Assembly (NCBI RefSeq): GCF_003605405.2
Contig: NZ_QYTW02000034.1
Location: 1-56,332 of the forward strand
DNA length: 56,332 bases
From: Siminovitchia terrae
GTDB lineage: Bacteria > Bacillota > Bacilli > Bacillales > Bacillaceae_C
Direction: 5' to 3'
The first letter of the stretch is position 1; each line of letters opens with the position of its first letter. Shown here one piece after another: positions 1 through 9,459 of the stretch. The notes below the pieces were generated by a model. It saw only the letters and a list, made by a program, of their open reading frames with translations, made no database searches and had not been told where the DNA came from. The position numbers and the translations under genes were made by a program.

Positions 1-234
1 GAATACAAAGCAAAATGGTATGGCAAGCAAGTAGTGGCTGTGTCAAAGACATTCGCAAGTTCTCAACTATGTTCATGTTGTGGTTACCAAAATAAAAACG
101 TTAAGAATCTAAATCTTCGTGAATGGGATTGTCCATCTTGTGGCACACATCACGATAGGGATATTAACGCAGGACAAAACCTTAGAAACGAAGCTATAAG
201 ACTTCTAACCGTAGGAACTACGGGGATAGCCTAA
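1..234 (+). CDS. tnpB: TnpB (IS200/IS605 family) C-terminal fragment, truncated by the window edge
   Basis: The frame is open from base 1 and ends with TAA at 232-234, so only about the last 77 residues are present. It carries the TnpB C-terminal zinc ribbon (CSCCG, then CPSCG) followed by [12 protein letters not shown], which holds the last RuvC-like catalytic Asp. TnpB is the RNA-guided nuclease of IS200/IS605 and IS1341-type transposons. The GTG at 34 is internal to the frame and not a true start. The element right end follows immediately. Whether the gene is intact upstream cannot be seen. Identification is secure from the DRD-N-A context and the two CxxC pairs. Confidence 0.9.
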   Translation, partial: EYKAKWYGKQVVAVSKTFASSQLCSCCGYQNKNVKNLNLREWDCPSCGTHHDRDINAGQNLRNEAIRLLTVGTTGIA

Positions 235-318
235 TCAAAACTTTCGGTTACGAAGGTGTTCTTAGGAATCTCCCACTTCAAACAGACCGTAAGGTTGTTA
301 AGTGGGAGTAGTTCAAGT
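235..318 (+). mobile_element. Right end of the tnpB element, probable omega-RNA scaffold
   Basis: Directly after the tnpB stop there is a short hairpin (CTTTCG gtta CGAAGG, 241-256) and then a 9-bp stem, CTCCCACTT (270-278) with AAGTGGGAG (300-308), followed by TAGTTCAAG. In IS200/IS605 elements the right end carries a subterminal hairpin and is the 3' part of the TnpB guide RNA, so the guide would start just beyond about 317. The exact boundary is inferred, not seen. Confidence 0.55.
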
Positions 319-830
319 AAAGATACCTGAGCGTTGTTGATGTGGGTGGATTCACACTATCTTGATCCTACAAGGGGGCGGATTAACCCCAGAATTTTGG
401 ACATAAGCTCACTTATTCTCTGATTATCTTACTTTCTTACTTTTTTGATCTTCTTTACATATCTGGTAAAGCAGCCAAGTGGCTTGACATGGAACCTTTG
501 CGGGCAAAAATCCGCTGCCAAGAGACCACCTTTATAAGGGTGGATGCACCGAACGAGGGTATCATGCCCGCCACTCCAGATAAAGCCGTGCTCAGGCTTA
601 AATCAACCCTAAACACGAATCTCCCTTGATTTTCATAGGTTTTTCCTTACTCATTTCGTAGAATTCTATTGGTGATAAACCCAAAATGCTAGAATGCATT
701 CTTCGATATTGTAGAATCAATGGTATATATAGCTTCCCATGACTGCAAAGCTCTTTGCTTCAAATTCATCCATCCAATACGGTTACAGCCATTCACTGCC
801 CGGAATTCATGAATTTTTCTGTATGTTTGT
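319..830. other. Gene-free stretch with a highly structured segment at 460-599
   Basis: No convincing gene. Bases 460-599 can fold into a multibranch structure. TATCTGG (460-466) closes with CCAGATA (576-582). Inside lie AGCC/GGCT (473-484), GCGG/CCGC (500-515), a 7-bp stem CCACCTT (526-532) with AGGGTGG (537-543), and GGG/CCC (557-569). Just outside is AAGCC/GGCTT (583-599). I matched it to no riboswitch, group I/II intron, RNase P, SRP or tmRNA core. It could be a structured RNA or transposon-end sequence. The minus strand also has a short open frame here, which I did not call. Confidence 0.3.
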
Positions 831-836
831 TATAAT
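828..836 (+). promoter_or_regulatory. Extended -10 promoter for the helicase gene
   Basis: TGTTATAAT reads as a TGn extended -10 plus a consensus TATAAT (831-836), 40 bases before the ATG at 876. No good -35 box is visible, which fits an extended -10 promoter. A ribosome binding site AGGAGG lies about 8 bases before the ATG. Confidence 0.45.
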
Positions 837-875
837 GGGTACTAATATTGGGGCAACTAGGCAGGAGGTAGGGAC

Positions 876-3800
876 ATGGAATCCAATATTATATGCGATT
901 ATGAATATGATAAAAAGATAAGCTTTGCCCTCCAACAAAATCATGTGCAAATAATAAAATATGTATCTATTAAAAATAACGGTTTTGAGAAATTGACAGA
1001 CGTGCGCATCCACATCACTTCCAATCCTGGGTTTTCCGAACCTGAAACGCTGACTTTAGAGGAATTGAATGCTGGAGAGGCTGTCGAGCTCCGTCCGGAT
1101 CTGATCTTGTCGACAGATTATCTAAGCCGTTTAGATGAGAGCATCAAAGGTTACCTTGAAATAAAGGTCACTGCCGGAGAACGCATTCTTTTTAACAAGT
1201 ACCTGCCTGTTGATGTTCTTTCATTTGATTCGTGGCCGGGGTCCTCCGTTCTTCCTGAGATTATTTCCAGTTTTATTACCTCGAACCGCCCATTTGTGAT
1301 GGAAGTGATTACAAAGGCCTCCGAGATTCTTCAGCAGCACACGAAATCAAGTTCTATGGACGGTTATCAGAGCGGTGACCCCAATCGTGTGATTGCACAG
1401 CTGTCTGCGATTTTCTCTGCTTTACAATCGTATAACATTACATATGCAAATCCACCTGCAAGCTTTGAATCCGAAGGGCAGAAAATCCGCTTTCCTGATT
1501 CGATCAAGAAGCATAGACTGGCTACATGCCTTGATTTAACATTGCTTTATGCAGCATGTGCCGAGGCAATCGGCATCCACGCTATTGTTGTATTTTTCAA
1601 AGGCCATGCTTGTCCGGGCTTTTGGCTGAAGGAGTATGCTGCCGCCGAAAGTTTCCAGGATGATAAGAGCGTGCTCACTAAAAGCATAGCCAGCGGAATC
1701 AATGAAATGATTTTAGTCGAATCGACTTATGTCACAAATCAGCAGGCTGCTTTTTCCAGCGCTGTCCATTTAGCTGAAAACAGCTTGACGAAACCAGATT
1801 ATTTCGAGTTTTTTATCGATGTGCAAAGGAGCCGGATCGGGCAGATTAAACCGGTCTCCATCAAGGCCGAAAGCGGTGCTACCATTCAAGCCGCACCGGA
1901 AATAGCAGAGCCGGTTCAAGCGGAGGGCCACTTTGATGTTGAAAATGTGGAGATGATTTCGGAAGATGAACCGGCAGAACAGTTGGAGCAGTCAAAAGAT
2001 AAGGTGATGTATTGGAAAAATAAACTGATTGATATGAGCCTCAGGAACAATTTGCTCAATTACCGGCTCTATACTCAAGGAGTGCCGGTTGTATCTTCCA
2101 GTATCGATTCGATTGAGGATACGTTGTCCATGGGCAAAAAAGTTTTTATCCTTCCTCTTCCCAATGAGTTGCGCAATAAAACCAGGGATTTCAGGGGACA
2201 GAAGGAGCTGCTTAATTCTCGGATTCTAACCGAAGATATGAAAAACAACAGATTACGCTCCACCTTGACGAATGCCAGCCTGGAAAAGGAGCTTGTCAAG
2301 CTGTATCGGAAAGCAAAAAATACGCTGGAAGAAACCGGGGCGAACGCGTTATTTATCGCCCTTGGTTTTTTAAAGTGGTTTGAACCTAATTCTTATTCAA
2401 AGGAAAGGTTTGCGCCGATTTTATTGCTGCCTGTAGATTTAGTGCGGATGTCAGCCAAAAGCGGATACTATATTCGCGCTCGGGACGAAGAGGTTCAAAT
2501 CAATATTTCTTTGATAGAATACCTTCGGCACAAGTTTGGAATGGACGCTTCCAAACTTTATGATATTCCAAAAGATGACCATGGGGTTGATGTAAGAAAA
2601 GTATTGACATCTATGCGCCGGCTGATTATGCAGATGGAGAAATGGGATGTGCAGGAAGTCGCCAGTATCGGTTTATTTTCTTTTTCAAAGTTTGTCATGT
2701 GGAATGATCTCGTAAAGCATTCCGATCAGTTAAAAGAAAATAAAGTAGTCGCAAGCTTAATAGAAGGAAATTATATAAATGAAGAAAACAGTTCCATAAC
2801 GGCCGAAGAGGACGAAGAGATAAAAGTATATGCCCCTTTAAGTTCAGATAGCACTCAATCAGAGGCGATATGGGCGGCTGGCGGGGATAATAGCTTTGTT
2901 TTGCACGGACCTCCCGGCTCCGGAAAATCACAAACCATTACGAATATGATTTCTCATGCACTTGCAACAGGAAAAACAGTTTTATTTGTTGCTGAGAAAA
3001 TGGCAGCATTAAACGTTGTTCAAAAACGGCTGGCTGAAATTGGACTAGCAGATTTCTGTTTGGAAATATACTCCAATAAAGGACAGAAAAAAGACATTCT
3101 TAAGCAGCTGGAAAATTCTTTTGAAGCACAGCACAAAACAAGAGACACTGACTGGAGCGAAAAGTTTGCAGAAATTCAAGCTCTTAAGAAAGAGTTAAAT
3201 CAATATGTCCATGACTTACATCGACCGACTGCACTCGGCCAAAGCATTTATGAGATGATTGAAACCTATTCGAATTTGAAAAAACCGGCAACCGTCATGG
3301 AATATGATAGAGAGAATCTCATTGCAATGGATGAAGTCACGTTGAAGAGGTCAAAGCAGTTCATTGAAAACATTGCGATTGCCGGGGAAGATTGTGGTGA
3401 TGCTGTTGAAAATCCCTGGATCGGCATAAAACAGACCCACTATTCGTTAAAGCTGCATGACCTGATCCAAGAGGAACTGACAGCGTTCCAAGCAGAGATA
3501 CCTAAGCTCCGCAGACTGGAAAACACTTTGGCACAAATCGGTATAACCGATTGTAAAAAAAACTTTCATTGGTATCAGTTCCTATTTAAATTTATACCGT
3601 TCTTGCAAACGGCACCTGAAGTCAACCTGGATCTATTAAGTGAAGACGAATTTGAGCTTATCATTTCAGACATAAGGGACGCAGTGGAGCTGGCAAGACA
3701 GCATCATCAGGATTCCGAAAAACTGGAAGAGCGCTTTGATCCGTCCATCTTAAAAATAGACGCCGACCAGTTATTAAAAGAATTTAGGCTTGCTGAAAAC

Positions 3801-6680
3801 AGCTGGTTCATGAAAAGCTTACTCGGTAAGAGAAAAATAGCAAAAGAACTGAAACAATACGTTAAGAAAAAAGAAAAAATAAACTTCGATGAATTGGAAA
3901 CAATCATTACCACGGTCAAAGAAATCCAGGAAAAAGAGCAGGTCATCAAACGATACAGCCAGCAAATGGCTGACTATTTCCCTGCATTTGAGCTTGGCAG
4001 CCCAAGCGGACGGGAAGAAACAGAAGCCTCGTTAAACTGGCTGACATTGGTCCGATCCATCATTTTGGATTACGATCAGAGTCCCTCATTCATTCATGCA
4101 CTTACGAAAAAATTGTTGAAAAACAAGCAGGAAATGGGCACAACTGATCTAGAAGAACAAATGACGAACTATATGACGGAATATGAGGCAATGATGACCC
4201 GCATGCAAACAGTCGAAAAGGAATTGGTTTTTAATGATCTGTTTGAACGTGAACAGGAAAATTGGCTCGACTTTGCAAAAGATAAGGCCAGCCGTTTGAT
4301 CGGCGCCCTTCCCCAACTAAAAGATAATTGCAAGCTGGCACATGCCATTCAGGAAGCGGAAGCATACGGGCTAAATGATGTAACACAATTATATAAGGCG
4401 AAGAAATTAAGAAATCATGAACTGCTGCCTAATTTTTTGTACAGCCTTTACCGCACGCGGATTGATGAAGAGATTGCCAAAAGCAAATGTTTAGCTCAAT
4501 TTTCCAAAGCTGGCTTTGAGAACAACATAAACCGTTTCAAACAGTTGGACGATGAATTAAGTGAGCTGACCAAGCTTGAGGTTTATGTGAAATTGATGAG
4601 ACATGTTCCCAACCTCATGGATCATATGATTCAAAGCTCTGAGCCTGGAATTTTACTAAAGGCGATCAAAAGCAAAGGAAGAGGCATTGCGATACGGCAG
4701 TTATTCAGGAAAATTCAAAACCTATTGCCAAAAATTAAACCATGTATGCTGATGAGTCCATTGTCCGTAGCCCAATATCTCAATCCGTCATCTCCCAAAT
4801 TTGATTTGGTGATCTTCGACGAAGCTTCCCAGCTGCCTACAAGTGAAGCAGTCGGTGCTATGGGAAGAGGCAAAAACGTAATCATTGTAGGAGATCCGAA
4901 GCAGCTGCCGCCTACTAGCTTCTTCAATGTGCAACAGGCAGAAACAGACTTTGATCTGCAGGACATGGAAAGCGTTCTGGATGATTGCTTATCGATCCGC
5001 ATGCCGCAAAAACATTTAAGATGGCATTATCGGAGTGAACATGAAAGTTTGATATCTTTCTCAAATCACCATTTTTATGAAAATAAGCTGATCACTTTCC
5101 CTTCGGTGGATGATCTTCATTCAAGGGTCACATTCAGAAACGTGCACGGAGTTTACGACCGCGGGAGGTCCAAGCAGAACAAACTGGAAGCTGAAGCTGT
5201 GGTCAATGAGATTTTCTCAAGATTAAGCCAATCTGAAACACAGCATGAAAGCATAGGGGTTGTCACCTTCAGCCAAGTTCAGCAGACACTGATTGAAGAT
5301 ATAATAGATGAGCGCTTAAAACAAGATGCTGCCTTGGAAAAATTTTTTACTGATGAAGTCCCGGAGCCGGTCTTCATAAAAAACTTAGAAAACGTGCAAG
5401 GAGACGAACGCGATATCATCCTGTTTTCAGTCGGATATGGACCTGATGAAACCGGCCATCTGACTTTGAATTTCGGGCCATTGAACCGTGACGGCGGATG
5501 GCGCCGGCTAAATGTCGCCATCTCTCGTGCCAAAAAGGAAATGGTTGTTTTTGCCTCCATGGAACCTGATAAAATCAACCTGTCAAAGACAAATGCTGAA
5601 GGAGTGCACAGTTTAAAAGCCTTTATCGAATTTGCCAAAAAGGGAAATGTGCATTTATCGTTCGAGAACCGGCACAAAAATCAAACAATGAATTCCAAGG
5701 TGATCATCCCTAAAATCCGTAGGGCGCTTGAAAAAGAAGGTTATCAAGTAAAGACAGATGTCGGGAATAGTGAATTTAAAATAGACCTTGCAGTTGTCGA
5801 CAATAATAAAAGCGGCCATTATCTGGCAGGCATTCTCATAGACGGATATCGTTATGCTCAGCGCCGGACTGTACGCGACCGCGATAAACTGAGTGAACTT
5901 GTGCTAGGCCGGCTTGGCTGGCACATAATCAAAGTGTGGTCGATAGAATGGTGGTACGATGAAGAAAAACAAATTGAAAGCATTTTATCGCAAATTCACG
6001 AAATTGAAAAGAAGCCATTAGAGGAAAGAAACGAAACAAACATTCCAGAGGAAAACAATCGGAAAAAGGAATCCATCCAAGATAAAATAAATTCGTTCAT
6101 TATCCAGGAAGAAGAGGGTGAGAAGGAAACTGTTTTTGAGCCTGTCGTATTAGAAGATGTCAGTTTGCCGAATAAATCTTTTTATACGTCCAAAGGCTTG
6201 CCAATAATCAGGGAACAAATTAGGCAAATAATCGATTGCGAGTCCCCTGTCAGCTTTTCCAGACTGTCAAAAATAATCATCCATTCATGGGGATTCAGCA
6301 GAAGCGGCGCACAACTGGAAGCGGTTATTCAAGATTCGCTAAACAGTATGATGCTTTTTGAGACGATTGAAGAAAAAGGCAAGTTTCTTTGGAAGGATGA
6401 AAAGCAATTTGAGACATACTCTATATTCAGACAAAAAGGTGAAGAACGGCGGGAACTGGAGGATATTAGCAAAGTTGAATTGGCAAATGGGAATTATAAC
6501 ATCATGAAAACAGCCCTGCGGCTGCCTAAATCGGATTTGATGCGTGAACTATCCAAACAATTAGGATTCAGCCGGGTAACCGGTAAAACTGAAACATATC
6601 TTCAGGAAGCCATTTGTTTTATGAAAGAAAAAGGACTAATTACAGAAACGGAAGATGAGTATATCGAACTTCTCAAATAA
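876..6680 (+). CDS. Giant DUF4011 / SF1 helicase / Vsr-like nuclease / DUF3320 protein (Hhe-type defence candidate)
   Basis: 1934 residues. In order: a transglutaminase-like segment with Cys about 218 and His about 243; DUF4011 from about 377 (KNKLIDMSLRNNLLNYR); a UPF1/Dna2-like SF1 helicase with Walker A GPPGSGKS at about 678, a long coiled-coil-rich insert, Walker B DEAS at about 1314, then GDPKQLPP, HYRS, and motif VI (NVAISRAKK) at about 1545. Next come a Vsr/DUF559-like PD-(D/E)XK domain at about 1605-1695 (FKIDLAVVD, then GILIDG) and DUF3320 at about 1766-1820. This architecture is known from the defence candidate Hhe (DUF4011-helicase-Vsr); the role here is inferred. All core helicase motifs look intact. 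It is a single-gene unit with a strong ribosome binding site and its own terminator, next to a tnpB element. Confidence 0.85.
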   Translation: MESNIICDYEYDKKISFALQQNHVQIIKYVSIKNNGFEKLTDVRIHITSNPGFSEPETLTLEELNAGEAVELRPDLILSTDYLSRLDESIKGYLEIKVTAGERILFNKYLPVDVLSFDSWPGSSVLPEIISSFITSNRPFVMEVITKASEILQQHTKSSSMDGYQSGDPNRVIAQLSAIFSALQSYNITYANPPASFESEGQKIRFPDSIKKHRLATCLDLTLLYAACAEAIGIHAIVVFFKGHACPGFWLKEYAAAESFQDDKSVLTKSIASGINEMILVESTYVTNQQAAFSSAVHLAENSLTKPDYFEFFIDVQRSRIGQIKPVSIKAESGATIQAAPEIAEPVQAEGHFDVENVEMISEDEPAEQLEQSKDKVMYWKNKLIDMSLRNNLLNYRLYTQGVPVVSSSIDSIEDTLSMGKKVFILPLPNELRNKTRDFRGQKELLNSRILTEDMKNNRLRSTLTNASLEKELVKLYRKAKNTLEETGANALFIALGFLKWFEPNSYSKERFAPILLLPVDLVRMSAKSGYYIRARDEEVQINISLIEYLRHKFGMDASKLYDIPKDDHGVDVRKVLTSMRRLIMQMEKWDVQEVASIGLFSFSKFVMWNDLVKHSDQLKENKVVASLIEGNYINEENSSITAEEDEEIKVYAPLSSDSTQSEAIWAAGGDNSFVLHGPPGSGKSQTITNMISHALATGKTVLFVAEKMAALNVVQKRLAEIGLADFCLEIYSNKGQKKDILKQLENSFEAQHKTRDTDWSEKFAEIQALKKELNQYVHDLHRPTALGQSIYEMIETYSNLKKPATVMEYDRENLIAMDEVTLKRSKQFIENIAIAGEDCGDAVENPWIGIKQTHYSLKLHDLIQEELTAFQAEIPKLRRLENTLAQIGITDCKKNFHWYQFLFKFIPFLQTAPEVNLDLLSEDEFELIISDIRDAVELARQHHQDSEKLEERFDPSILKIDADQLLKEFRLAENSWFMKSLLGKRKIAKELKQYVKKKEKINFDELETIITTVKEIQEKEQVIKRYSQQMADYFPAFELGSPSGREETEASLNWLTLVRSIILDYDQSPSFIHALTKKLLKNKQEMGTTDLEEQMTNYMTEYEAMMTRMQTVEKELVFNDLFEREQENWLDFAKDKASRLIGALPQLKDNCKLAHAIQEAEAYGLNDVTQLYKAKKLRNHELLPNFLYSLYRTRIDEEIAKSKCLAQFSKAGFENNINRFKQLDDELSELTKLEVYVKLMRHVPNLMDHMIQSSEPGILLKAIKSKGRGIAIRQLFRKIQNLLPKIKPCMLMSPLSVAQYLNPSSPKFDLVIFDEASQLPTSEAVGAMGRGKNVIIVGDPKQLPPTSFFNVQQAETDFDLQDMESVLDDCLSIRMPQKHLRWHYRSEHESLISFSNHHFYENKLITFPSVDDLHSRVTFRNVHGVYDRGRSKQNKLEAEAVVNEIFSRLSQSETQHESIGVVTFSQVQQTLIEDIIDERLKQDAALEKFFTDEVPEPVFIKNLENVQGDERDIILFSVGYGPDETGHLTLNFGPLNRDGGWRRLNVAISRAKKEMVVFASMEPDKINLSKTNAEGVHSLKAFIEFAKKGNVHLSFENRHKNQTMNSKVIIPKIRRALEKEGYQVKTDVGNSEFKIDLAVVDNNKSGHYLAGILIDGYRYAQRRTVRDRDKLSELVLGRLGWHIIKVWSIEWWYDEEKQIESILSQIHEIEKKPLEERNETNIPEENNRKKESIQDKINSFIIQEEEGEKETVFEPVVLEDVSLPNKSFYTSKGLPIIREQIRQIIDCESPVSFSRLSKIIIHSWGFSRSGAQLEAVIQDSLNSMMLFETIEEKGKFLWKDEKQFETYSIFRQKGEERRELEDISKVELANGNYNIMKTALRLPKSDLMRELSKQLGFSRVTGKTETYLQEAICFMKEKGLITETEDEYIELLK

Positions 6681-6685
6681 GCTCC

Positions 6686-6719
6686 GAAAGCACCTCCCGC
6701 TTGCAAGGGAGGTGCTTTC
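6686..6719 (+). terminator. Terminator hairpin after the helicase gene
   Basis: Perfect 13-bp stem, GAAAGCACCTCCC (6686-6698) with GGGAGGTGCTTTC (6707-6719), starting 6 bases after the stop codon. There is no long T run, so it may be bidirectional or weak. Confidence 0.7.
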
Positions 6720-6765
6720 ACATGCCGTCGTTCTCCTAATTTATCCAAGAAGCTATGTCTCCATC

Positions 6766-6883
6766 AAGAAAAGCGCGCAAGGCGCCCGCATATCGGGGAC
6801 AAGTGCAAGGCGAATGGTGAGGAGGCAGTTCTTCAGCCACCACAGCCATTTGGCTTGTGACCTCGAGGGGCTAGGCGCTGGAC
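6766..6883 (-). repeat. R2-type dispersed intergenic repeat, minus orientation
   Basis: The segment begins AAGAAAAGCG and ends with GGCTTGTGACCTCGAGG and GGCGCTGGA. Read on the minus strand it contains CTCGAGGTCAcAAGCCAA, also present as CTCGAGGTCAtAAGCCAA at 48480-48497, and it ends in CTTTTCTT as the 38-kb and 48-kb copies do. I recall similar sequences as common intergenic repeats in Bacillus genomes; this was not checked by search. Confidence 0.5.
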
Positions 6884-6905
6884 CTTTAAAAATTGAAAAA
6901 TGTAT

Positions 6906-7098
6906 TTAACTTCATTCAGCAGAAGTCTCCCACTTCTGTAAGAGGTGAGATGAATGCATATTGGTATTCCATTCAGTGGGGGGGCAAACCCCGGATGAAC
7001 AAAGTTAAAGCCTTCGGCGGATGCCACTGATTTTCAGAGGGAATTTATTGAGCGAAGCTCGATAAAATCTGGGCGCAAATACGCCAAGGCGCATTTGA
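6906..7098 (+). repeat. R1 repeat, copy 1 (193 bp)
   Basis: Starts TTAACTTCATTCAGC and ends GGCGCATTTGA, followed by T. Domain I is closed by TTAACTTcATTCAGC with its imperfect inverse. Domain II is a CAGATTTT/AAAATCTG-type stem enclosing TTATtGAGC gaa GCTCGATAA. Domain III is a terminal AAATaCGCC/GGCGcATTT hairpin. This copy is diverged: GTGAG stem changes, and CACTGA instead of CACAGA puts a stop in the otherwise open frame. Confidence 0.9.
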
Positions 7099-7284
7099 TT
7101 TATGGCTTAAACGTTCTACTATAGTCTTGCCGCTCGGAGCTTTGCCATTTTAACTCTGCTTTTTTGTCTATACGAGAGAGACCAGATTGGGCTTAGTTAG
7201 CTTTTCTGATTAAGCCTTTTACCTCATGTGAAATGTATATACACAAAGAGAAAGGAATCCCAACGAAAATGACAAAGTCGATTT

Positions 7285-7899
7285 TTATGAGAATGCTCTT
7301 TTTCTAATGATGAATTCTGCTATAAGTAGATTAAGAGTCCAACATAACCAGACAGCTATCGTGTAGGCATTTCCATAGGAAAAATTCATCGCGTTATGGG
7401 CAATGGCTACGATTATATAAATAGTCATATTCGCAAAGGAAAGAAAGAAACTTCGAATGATCCATTGACTATGTAAGGTTACTTTTTGTCTCTTGATGTA
7501 CCAATAACCAAGGATAGTTGTTCCGAGCCATAATGTATTTAAAATAAGAAACCCTATTGTGCTTGGCCAGCCCCCGGTTGCAAAGAAAGAGACATAGACT
7601 CCGGGAATGAAATTTAAAATGATAGACAAGACATACAATCGGCCATTCCAACGGTGGAACTTGATAGATTTCACTCGTATTCTTTTAATAACGCCTAACG
7701 GGCCCGTGAGAAGGGAAATAATAGCCAGCAAAATATGAATACGAATCATGAATATCCATAGGGATTGATCTGTTAGAATCAGATCTTTTCTAGAAATAAA
7801 TTTTTCGAAAGCAGGATCAACCATAAAATTCTTTGAAAATGTATGAAATACCCACATGATTGGGAGGATTAAAACGATTATTCCAATAGTTTTTTTCAT
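7285..7899 (-). CDS. DUF2306-like multipass membrane protein
   Basis: 204 residues with about six hydrophobic helices. It contains the His-rich pattern typical of DUF2306 membrane proteins: RIHILLAIISLLTGPL, then KFHRWNGRLY, and HSQWIIRS. The function of the family is not established; conserved histidines near the membrane suggest haem or metal binding (inference). It is the last gene of a minus-strand group with the membrane protein at 7924 and the DJ-1 protein. Starts with ATG; GGAGGAA lies just upstream. Confidence 0.6.
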   Translation of the reverse strand: MKKTIGIIVLILPIMWVFHTFSKNFMVDPAFEKFISRKDLILTDQSLWIFMIRIHILLAIISLLTGPLGVIKRIRVKSIKFHRWNGRLYVLSIILNFIPGVYVSFFATGGWPSTIGFLILNTLWLGTTILGYWYIKRQKVTLHSQWIIRSFFLSFANMTIYIIVAIAHNAMNFSYGNAYTIAVWLCWTLNLLIAEFIIRKRAFS

Positions 7900-7923
7900 T
7901 AGGTCTATTCCTCCATTGAATGT

Positions 7924-8358
7924 TTAGGAAAACAAACTGCGGTTTGTCATCATAAAGATAGAAGCAACGATGAGTAAAAATGTGATCCAGCTGCACCATT
8001 TTAACTCTGACTCATGTTCTAATAATTTCTTCTCAGGGTTCTCTGCAAAAATGATCCTTTTTATGTTTTTATGCAGCATTCCTATCAGGCCACCAATAAG
8101 GATCAGCAGCAGGATGGCAATCCCTATCCATAGGATAGAAGGATAGGATGAATACGCAACGACCATCCAAACCCCTGAAATCATTAAAAGAACTAATGCA
8201 TAATGACTTGCTCGCGTAAAGCTCAAAGCTGTTTTAAGTGCTGTCTTTAAATCATTACCCGTGCGAGAAAAAAAGCTATTCATTACTAAAGGGAGAGCTA
8301 GCAAGCTTCCCAAAAATAAAGCACTAACTACATGAAAAAATACAATAATTGAATACAT
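7924..8358 (-). CDS. Four-TM membrane protein, CopD/DUF2269-like
   Basis: About 144 residues, starting at ATG (MYSIIVFFHVVSALFLGS) with GGAG 8 bases upstream; a GTG three codons earlier is less well placed. Four predicted membrane helices, with His in helix 1 (FFHVVSA) and in RASHYALV, as in CopD/DUF2269-like proteins. Its stop and the next gene's start are 24 bases apart, and the DJ-1 gene's stop is 15 bases upstream of its start, so the three genes are probably cotranscribed. Family assignment is moderate. Confidence 0.55.
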   Translation of the reverse strand: MYSIIVFFHVVSALFLGSLLALPLVMNSFFSRTGNDLKTALKTALSFTRASHYALVLLMISGVWMVVAYSSYPSILWIGIAILLLILIGGLIGMLHKNIKRIIFAENPEKKLLEHESELKWCSWITFLLIVASIFMMTNRSLFS

Positions 8359-8373
8359 CGTTCCCACTCCAAT

Positions 8374-9378
8374 TTAAGAAATACGATGTCCAGTTAATTT
8401 AGATGAAGGAAGCATTCCGGCTTTTGCTTCACCATACATCTTGTTCCCAACTACAGTAACGATAAATTTTAAAGTAAGACGCATGGGCTTAGTCACTTTC
8501 ATAGACCACTTTAATTGATTCCCTTCAAGTACAGGTTTGTCCAAAGCGACAATTTCTTCTCCTTGCTTTGCAGTTCCTACTATTTGTCCATCTTTAGAAG
8601 TTAAATCTAATAAAACGGAAAGTTTTCCAAGAGGAGTGGAAATGGTAGTATCCCATTTCCCTTGAAAATTAACATCCTTATGAGCTTGGATAGAGGAATG
8701 ATCCCTTGTCGCTTCAATTGGATTTTCTTGTTGGCTTTCTTTAGGTGCATTTCCTTCAGCTTTCCAAACCGTACCTCTCCGTTCATACTCAAATAATTGT
8801 TCCACAGCAAGTGCTATCCGAGGACCTAATTCTCGTTCAACTAAGTAAAGGGCAACATCGAGCCCTGAAGTAACGCCACCGCCAGTAACAAGATCGCCAT
8901 CATCTACGATACGGGCATTAACTGGAATAGCGTTGGTAGCACTCAAAAGACCCATTCCCATATGATGCGTTACTGCATGGCGCCCCTCTAATAAACCATC
9001 CATTGCTAAAATGAGAGAACCCCCACAAACTGTGGAAAGTAAAATATCAGCTTTCTTCATTGCTTCTCGTAGTAGATTGCTTAATTCAGTTTCAGCGGCT
9101 TTTTTTAACTTTACGGGAATGGAATCTGGCCCATTATCATGAACAGTACCAGCTGCTCCCGGAACAAGAATGATCCCTTTACGGGATAAATCAAATTTCC
9201 CAGTTGCTTGAAGTTTTAACTGATTAATTCCACTTGTAACCATTCCCGCACCTTCAGCGGACACAAGCTCTACTGTTATCTCTTCATTGGAGAACATGGC
9301 AGCAGCAGAGAATACTTCATATGGTGCAAGGGCATCTAATAAATCAAATCCATCAAATAATACAATTTGAACATGCAT
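8374..9378 (-). CDS. DJ-1/PfpI family protein with a C-terminal beta-rich extension
   Basis: 334 residues from the ATG at 9378 (MHVQIVLFDGFDLLD), which has GGAGG at a good distance; an upstream start at 9420 lacks this. Residues 1-200 form a DJ-1/PfpI glutaminase-like fold with the nucleophile-elbow Cys in STVCGGS and an acidic residue in LAPYEVF, as in ThiJ, isonitrile hydratase and AraC-associated members. Residues about 235-334 (GKWDTTISTPLGKL...) form a beta-rich domain unusual for the family, possibly a calycin-like ligand domain. Substrate unknown. Confidence 0.75.
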   Translation of the reverse strand: MHVQIVLFDGFDLLDALAPYEVFSAAAMFSNEEITVELVSAEGAGMVTSGINQLKLQATGKFDLSRKGIILVPGAAGTVHDNGPDSIPVKLKKAAETELSNLLREAMKKADILLSTVCGGSLILAMDGLLEGRHAVTHHMGMGLLSATNAIPVNARIVDDGDLVTGGGVTSGLDVALYLVERELGPRIALAVEQLFEYERRGTVWKAEGNAPKESQQENPIEATRDHSSIQAHKDVNFQGKWDTTISTPLGKLSVLLDLTSKDGQIVGTAKQGEEIVALDKPVLEGNQLKWSMKVTKPMRLTLKFIVTVVGNKMYGEAKAGMLPSSKLTGHRIS

Positions 9379-9459
9379 ACATATTACCTCCATTTTAAAA
9401 TAGTTATCAGTCGAAACCATCCGGTCTAATTTGAGATTCTGTGACGCTTGAGGTATTTC

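Noticed and set aside
459-600. A known riboswitch, group I/II intron or housekeeping RNA
   Set aside because: I compared the strings with the cores of TPP, FMN, SAM, lysine, cobalamin, ydaO, glmS, T-box, RNase P, SRP and tmRNA from memory and none fits; kept only as an unassigned structure.
6906-7098. R1 copies as simple rho-independent terminators
   Set aside because: No T run follows the stems, several copies lie inside operons, and one lies inside a coding sequence.
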